The notes under the pieces are model-generated. The model did no database searches. It saw only the letters and a list, made by a program, of their open reading frames with translations, and was not told the DNA's origin. A program made the position numbers and the translations under genes. A DNA stretch of 64,000 nucleotides from assembly GCA_964562575.1 (NCBI GenBank), contig CAZLTY010000002.1, forward strand, positions 1 to 64,000, given 5' to 3'. Origin of the DNA: SG8-4 sp964562575. Lineage in GTDB: Bacteria; Planctomycetota; Phycisphaerae; Sedimentisphaerales; Anaerobacaceae. Shown piece by piece: positions 59,810 through 64,000 of the stretch (its first letter is position 1; every line of letters begins with the position of its first letter).

Positions 59810-60529
59810 CTACATTCCCTGGTCGGTGGGCATCACAAGAATGCGCGGGATCGCCACGTGGTCGGGCTCCTCGAGCATAAAGCGGATCGCCCGGCCGATG
59901 TCCGCCGGCTGAACAAGGGCCTCGATGTCGAGCATATCCTTGGGGTGAACTGGGAAATGATCCTGAAGGTGTGTTTCGACAAGTCCCGGCTCGAGGGCGC
60001 AGACGCGCACACCCGTGCCGGCCGCCTGCATACGCAGATCTTCGGTCAGCGCCTCGACGGCGTACTTCGTGCCGGCGTAAGCGCCGGTTGTCTGGCGCAC
60101 CTTCGTACCGAGGATGCTCGAGGTATTGATCAGATAGCCGCCGCCCGCACTTACCAGATGCCGCATCGCGACGATCGCCAGGCGGTACACGGCCTCTACA
60201 TTGACGCGTACCATCCGGCACACCGCTTCAAGGTCGATATCTTCTGCGCTGCCAACAATCATCACGCCGGCGTTGTTAAACACGACGTCACACGAGCCGA
60301 ACTTCTTCACCGCCGTGTCGATCAGTCTCTGCGGCAGCGACTCATCGGTAATGTCACCGGCTATGACAGCCGTCTCGGTATCGAGCTGCGCGTCGAGCTT
60401 ATCGAGCAACTTCTTGCGACGGGACGTGAGCACCAGCTTCATACCGGCCCTGGCCAATTCTCGCGCGACACCGTCACCAATGCCGCTCGACGCACCGGTT
60501 ATGACTGCGACCTTGCCTTCGAGTTCCAT
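59810..60529 (-). CDS. Short-chain dehydrogenase/reductase
   Basis: 239 residues, classical SDR. VAVITGASSGIGDGVARELA (NAD(P)-binding, residues 7-26), a basic LTSRRKKLLDKL that favours NADPH, VVFNNAGVM, and the catalytic serine in INTSSILG with Tyr and Lys in AYAGTKYAV. Closest to the YdfG-like general reductases of hydroxy acids and aldehydes. AGGAG ten bases before ATG. It shares the direction and region of the HEAT gene, which is 15 bases away. Confidence 0.92.
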   Translation of the reverse strand: MELEGKVAVITGASSGIGDGVARELARAGMKLVLTSRRKKLLDKLDAQLDTETAVIAGDITDESLPQRLIDTAVKKFGSCDVVFNNAGVMIVGSAEDIDLEAVCRMVRVNVEAVYRLAIVAMRHLVSAGGGYLINTSSILGTKVRQTTGAYAGTKYAVEALTEDLRMQAAGTGVRVCALEPGLVETHLQDHFPVHPKDMLDIEALVQPADIGRAIRFMLEEPDHVAIPRILVMPTDQGM

Positions 60530-60544
60530 ACAATGTGTCTCCTG

Positions 60545-63031
60545 TTAATGAACGTTTCCGTCAATCGGTTCGCTTGCCCGGATACCCAATCCTTCGAGTC
60601 TGCCGCCGTCCGGTTTTCGAATGGCGAAACAAAACTGCCATGTCCCCGTATCCTGTGTAACCTTCAGCAAAAGAGCATTCCAACCTTTTTGCAGGATCAC
60701 GGGCACCTTATGCTCACCCGGCGTCGCCGCACCGCCCGCGGCGTCTGCGTGAACCAGCTTGCCGTTTAGCCATACCTTATTGCCGTCATCGGTACCGAAA
60801 TCGAGCCTTGCCGCCTGTTCGGCGTTGCAGTGCACCCAGGTGCGGGCATAGCCCGCCTTGCGCTGGCCCCCGATAGCCGCTCGCAGGTCGAACATCCAGG
60901 GCCGGTTGCCGGTCTTGCGGATTTCAAGTGTCTTCCACGACACATCTTCGGCGCCGGCTTCTTCAGGGCCAAATGCGGTTGCGAACGTATCGGCGAAAGG
61001 CTTCGAGTACGGGCCGGAAACCTGCCAGGCCATGATATAATCCTCGAATTTATCGACCAGCCTGATAACCGCCGCCGCCTCCTTCTTTATAGTCTCATTC
61101 TTGGATTTATTGCGCAAAGTCTGGGCTGCCGCTTTGGCCTCATCCGGCATCGGTCCGGTCATGTTACGTATGACGCCAAGCATCGACAGTTCGGCCTCGG
61201 CCCTTATGTCGTTGTCGGATAGTAGGGGCTCGACAATCTCTATCGCTCCGGGCTCTGGCGACTTTGCCAGAGCAGCCAGAACCATCTTCTTCTCCTGGGG
61301 CCGATCGGAACCTTTCATTAGCTCGCTGCATATACCGAGCATCTCTTCCGGTGCGAGCGTACCCATAGACAGTTGCCGAACACAGCCGCGAAGCGCTATG
61401 ATCCTATGCGTTGGGTTCGAGGTTGTCTGGAAGACCTCCAGCAGAGTGCGCGCTGTCGAGGCATCCGGCCAGTCCGCAAGCGTCCGCACCGCGGTATCGC
61501 GAACCTCGGGATTGCGGTCTTTAAGCCCCTGGCGTACTGCCGCAAATCCCGTTGCATTGCCGATGCCGCCGAGCACGCGCAGCAAAGAACACTTCGTTGC
61601 TGTTGTCGAATCCATCGCTACCATTATCGGCTCGGCGCCGGCCGCTTCGTCGAGATTGCGGGAGACTGATATGACCGCCCGTTCGGCTTCGGCGCGCCCT
61701 GCATCTGCCTTGAGGTTAACCAGCAATTTGATGAGGGCTTTCTGATCTTTGGGCCCGGCCAAGTCACCAAGCGCCTTGAAAGCGGCCCTGCGAACGTCGC
61801 TATCTCTGTCCGAGGCTGCAACTAACAAATCGTCGACCGCTTCTGTGGCGTCGCGATCCTGTAGAATCTCAATCAACTTGGCCCTGCCTTCGGTGCTGCT
61901 TGTCTTCATGCATCTGACGATTTGACCGTTGATGCTCTTTCCTATCAGCCGCCTCAGACTCGACGCCGACAGACTCTTGTCTTCATTGCTCCTGCCGCTT
62001 TCCATTACGTTGACCAGTACCGGCACTGAACTTGTATCGCCAATATCGCCCAGCGATTTGATCGCCAGCGTGCGCATCTGGGCATTCGAATTTGATGCAG
62101 CTTCTGTTATCACCGGTCTCAGCGCATCCTTTTCTCCCCTTGCGACCAATGCGCCGAGCATCAGCACCTGTGTTTCGGCGTTCAGTTTTTCAAGGTTCGC
62201 CGAGAACCTTTCGGTAACGCCTTCGCCGTCGAGAGCGACAATCATGTCGATTGCCATGCCCCTGATCTTCCAGTCGTCGCTCGCTGCCGCTTCGATGAGC
62301 ATGCTCTCTGCCTTGTCGGGCTGGGCCTCGATCGTGCCTGCGAACGCACCCATGCGAACGTGTTCCGGAGCGTCTGCTGTCTCGAGCTGCCTGTAAATCG
62401 CAAGCGCTTCGGGCAGACTTCCTTTGGCGAGCAACCGGGCGGCGGCATTGAGCAATCCGTCGGCGGCCGCGCCTCGTAGTGTCCCTCGAGCGTTCTTGTA
62501 GCATTTGGAAAGTCCACTCACCGCTTGCGGTGACGCGATCCGGCCCAGCGCCCATGCAGCGGAACCTGCAACCTCGGCGTCGGTGTCTTTGAGCAATGTC
62601 GCTAAGATATCGACGTTTCGTCCATCTTCCCGCATAGCAAGCGAATTGATAATCCCAACTTTCACCCGACCCCGGGTCTTGCCCAGTGCATCGCGCAGAG
62701 CCTTGTCCGCCTCGGGGTAGCGCATAGATTCGAGCGCGTAGCGAGCGATGTGCGAAAGCTCTTCATCGGCCAGCAAGACTCCCAGTGCATCGATGGAGTC
62801 TCTTGTCCCGATGACGCGCAGTATTCGGCACGCATGATCCTTTTCCATTCTTGTCGCGCCGCTCTTTATCGTCGCTATCGCGCGCCGCTCGAGTTCTTTC
62901 ACTCCCGCCGGAGAAGCCTTGGCCGCAGCTGCTATCTCGGTATCGACCGTCCCGGTATCCGCCCACGATGCGCTCGTCGCAACAATACAACCCAATATCA
63001 GTAAACCGAAAATCAACCGGTTGTGATTCAT
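60545..63031 (-). CDS. Secreted HEAT-repeat protein with a C-terminal jelly-roll domain
   Basis: 828 residues from ATG 63031 with AAGGAG eight bases upstream. Signal peptide (RLIFGLLILGCIVATSASWA). Residues about 60-650 form 15-18 HEAT-type repeats (TLLKDTDAEVAGSAAWALGRI, GLKDRNPEVRDTAVRTLADW). Residues about 665-828 are a beta-rich domain of the GH2/PA14-like ligand-binding type (WQVSGPYSKPFADTF, LDFGTDDGNKVWLNGKLVH). It has no enzyme motif; a scaffold or glycan-binding role is likely. The Gfo/Idh gene runs just upstream. Confidence 0.85.
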   Translation of the reverse strand: MNHNRLIFGLLILGCIVATSASWADTGTVDTEIAAAAKASPAGVKELERRAIATIKSGATRMEKDHACRILRVIGTRDSIDALGVLLADEELSHIARYALESMRYPEADKALRDALGKTRGRVKVGIINSLAMREDGRNVDILATLLKDTDAEVAGSAAWALGRIASPQAVSGLSKCYKNARGTLRGAAADGLLNAAARLLAKGSLPEALAIYRQLETADAPEHVRMGAFAGTIEAQPDKAESMLIEAAASDDWKIRGMAIDMIVALDGEGVTERFSANLEKLNAETQVLMLGALVARGEKDALRPVITEAASNSNAQMRTLAIKSLGDIGDTSSVPVLVNVMESGRSNEDKSLSASSLRRLIGKSINGQIVRCMKTSSTEGRAKLIEILQDRDATEAVDDLLVAASDRDSDVRRAAFKALGDLAGPKDQKALIKLLVNLKADAGRAEAERAVISVSRNLDEAAGAEPIMVAMDSTTATKCSLLRVLGGIGNATGFAAVRQGLKDRNPEVRDTAVRTLADWPDASTARTLLEVFQTTSNPTHRIIALRGCVRQLSMGTLAPEEMLGICSELMKGSDRPQEKKMVLAALAKSPEPGAIEIVEPLLSDNDIRAEAELSMLGVIRNMTGPMPDEAKAAAQTLRNKSKNETIKKEAAAVIRLVDKFEDYIMAWQVSGPYSKPFADTFATAFGPEEAGAEDVSWKTLEIRKTGNRPWMFDLRAAIGGQRKAGYARTWVHCNAEQAARLDFGTDDGNKVWLNGKLVHADAAGGAATPGEHKVPVILQKGWNALLLKVTQDTGTWQFCFAIRKPDGGRLEGLGIRASEPIDGNVH

Positions 63032-63087
63032 TTGATTACTCCTTGTCCTGCCAGTGGCGCTTTGCCTACTCTTTCTCAGAAGATCCA

Positions 63088-64000
63088 TTACAGCCTCCAC
63101 GGCTGACGATAAGCCCTCGAGGCCAGGCGATTGGCCTGTTCGTCACCGATGAACTCTTCGGCCACCGGATCCCATCTAACAGTCCTGCCCAGGCGCCGAC
63201 AGATATTGGCGGCATGACAGGCGGTTATCGAGCGATGCGCTCCCTCTGCAGGGGCCGCCGGCTGTCTTCGCGACTTGAAGCTGTTGAGAAAGTCCCTCAC
63301 ATGGTCGTCGACGGGATAGCCCTTGCCCAGCTTGCGTTTGGACTGCAGTGACAGCGGCTCGACCTCGATATGCCCCGAATCGTCCACCTCTATCCAGCCC
63401 TCGGTCCCTTCGAAACGTACGGCGCACGAGCCGCGCCCGATGTCGCCCCGCAGGATCAGCTTGAGCCCGTCCTCGTAATACGCTTCCACGTCCTGATCGA
63501 CCAGATGATATTCCACGGGCGACGTATCGTCTTTCTTCGCCGCCCACTGACAGAGATCGACCGTGTGGCTTCCCCACTCGGTATACGATCCGCCGGCAAA
63601 ATCCAGATGACCGCCCCAGAATTGTCGTGACGGATACTTGGAATTGTAAGGCCTCCACGCCGCCGGCCCGAGCCACAAGTCCCAGTCCAGGACATCGCGC
63701 GGCGGTTCGGGTTCCGCAGGCAGAATAGTCTCGTATGTATCGTGCCATTTCGGCGCCTTCTCGGCATGAACGACCTTCAACTCGCCCAGCAAGCCCTTGT
63801 GTACGAGATTCGCTGCAAACATGAACTGGCTGACGTTTCGCCGCTGTGTTCCGCACTGGAAGATTCTGCGATACCGTTTCATCGTCTCGGCCACCGCGCG
63901 GCCTTCGGTGATTGTCACGCTCATCGGCTTTTCGCAGTACATGTCCTTGCCAGCCCGAGCCGTCAGACAAGCCGCGGCCGAATGCCAGTAATCGCCGGTA
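63088..64000 (-). CDS. Gfo/Idh/MocA-family oxidoreductase (partial at window end)
   Basis: At least 304 residues; the 5' end lies beyond the window. DYWHSAAACLTARAGKDMYCEKPMSVTITEG is the end of the Rossmann half with the catalytic EKP (Lys), followed by the substrate-binding half WDLWLGPA, GGHLDFAGGSYTEWGSHTVDLCQW and the C-terminal helix. The family oxidises or reduces sugars and inositols with NAD(P). The EWGSH segment contains the typical planctomycete variant of the family's D-x-x-x-H site. The HEAT gene follows 57 bases downstream. Confidence 0.93.
   Translation of the reverse strand, partial: TGDYWHSAAACLTARAGKDMYCEKPMSVTITEGRAVAETMKRYRRIFQCGTQRRNVSQFMFAANLVHKGLLGELKVVHAEKAPKWHDTYETILPAEPEPPRDVLDWDLWLGPAAWRPYNSKYPSRQFWGGHLDFAGGSYTEWGSHTVDLCQWAAKKDDTSPVEYHLVDQDVEAYYEDGLKLILRGDIGRGSCAVRFEGTEGWIEVDDSGHIEVEPLSLQSKRKLGKGYPVDDHVRDFLNSFKSRRQPAAPAEGAHRSITACHAANICRRLGRTVRWDPVAEEFIGDEQANRLASRAYRQPWRL

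Noticed and set aside
59351..60769. Plus-strand frame of 472 codons
   Set aside because: It crosses the symporter-like remnant, the SDR and the HEAT gene end on another frame; composition is Arg/His-rich as expected of a shadow.
1..64000. tRNA, rRNA or CRISPR arrays
   Set aside because: Scanning by eye for T-loop GGTTCGA boxes with stems, conserved rRNA blocks and regularly spaced repeats gave no convincing case; a covariance search could still find a divergent one.

Overview
The window looks like chromosomal DNA of a Planctomycetota bacterium, most likely class Phycisphaerae (Sedimentisphaerales-like). The inference rests on combined traits: four Tat-type sulfatases with planctomycete-style lipid/sugar-locus neighbours, an array of secretin-type pseudopilins sharing one N-terminus, a bacterial eRF1-like protein, an archaeal-looking thymidylate synthase, HEAT/propeller secreted proteins, and many leaderless or weakly led TTG/GTG starts. 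No rRNA, tRNA, CRISPR array, phage module or complete insertion sequence was recognised.

Layout. 1-2.7 kb: a zinc-ribbon remnant, a zinc alcohol/polyol dehydrogenase and an eRF1-like protein. 2.7-5.9 kb: an HtrA remnant, then a BlaI-type repressor with a near-perfect palindromic operator over its own promoter, and an M56 (BlaR1-like) sensor protease fused to a Wzz-type coiled-coil domain. 5.9-28.6 kb: accessory carbohydrate region with a GH130-type enzyme, a secreted alpha/alpha-toroid protein, a PhoD phosphatase, a P1 peptidase, four sulfatases, a beta-propeller protein with a built-in methyltransferase, a GH43-like protein ending in a deleted SGNH domain, an OPT transporter, a TPR lipoprotein and an outer-membrane barrel. 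This reads as a sulfated-polysaccharide use region.

28.6-39.4 kb is mostly core metabolism: TrpB2, a small Myb/SANT-like DNA-binding protein, TrpRS, ScpA, a NfnAB-type electron-bifurcating transhydrogenase, a DUF1015 protein, a class V aminotransferase and a YbaK-type deacylase. 39.6-44.1 kb holds five tandem pseudopilin genes closed by a strong terminator. 44.2-53.4 kb is housekeeping: rsmA, pdxA, ribE, a thyA-like gene, a parvulin, nrdR followed by a stand-alone ATP-cone protein, miaA and a polyprenyl synthase. 53.4-54.7 kb is a gene-poor stretch with a long palindrome and a decayed gene. 54.7-64 kb carries a clan GH-A hydrolase, a ribokinase-like kinase, a SagB-type oxidoreductase, a second small SANT-like protein, an apparently internally deleted sodium symporter, an SDR, a HEAT protein and the start of a Gfo/Idh/MocA gene that runs off the window.

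The most distinctive non-coding content is three families of interspersed repeats. Family A (five copies, about 103-105 bp, intergenic) touches gene ends so closely that it supplies Shine-Dalgarno sequences and even stop codons to its neighbours. Family B (three copies, about 160-167 bp) and palindrome C (188 bp) are long inverted repeats that share the end motif TTAGGAGCC, as if moved by the same machinery. Several genes are remnants or in-frame internal deletions (HtrA, zinc ribbon, SGNH, symporter, pseudopilin). The best candidates for something new are the BlaI / M56-Wzz pair, the exported propeller-methyltransferase, and the repeat families.
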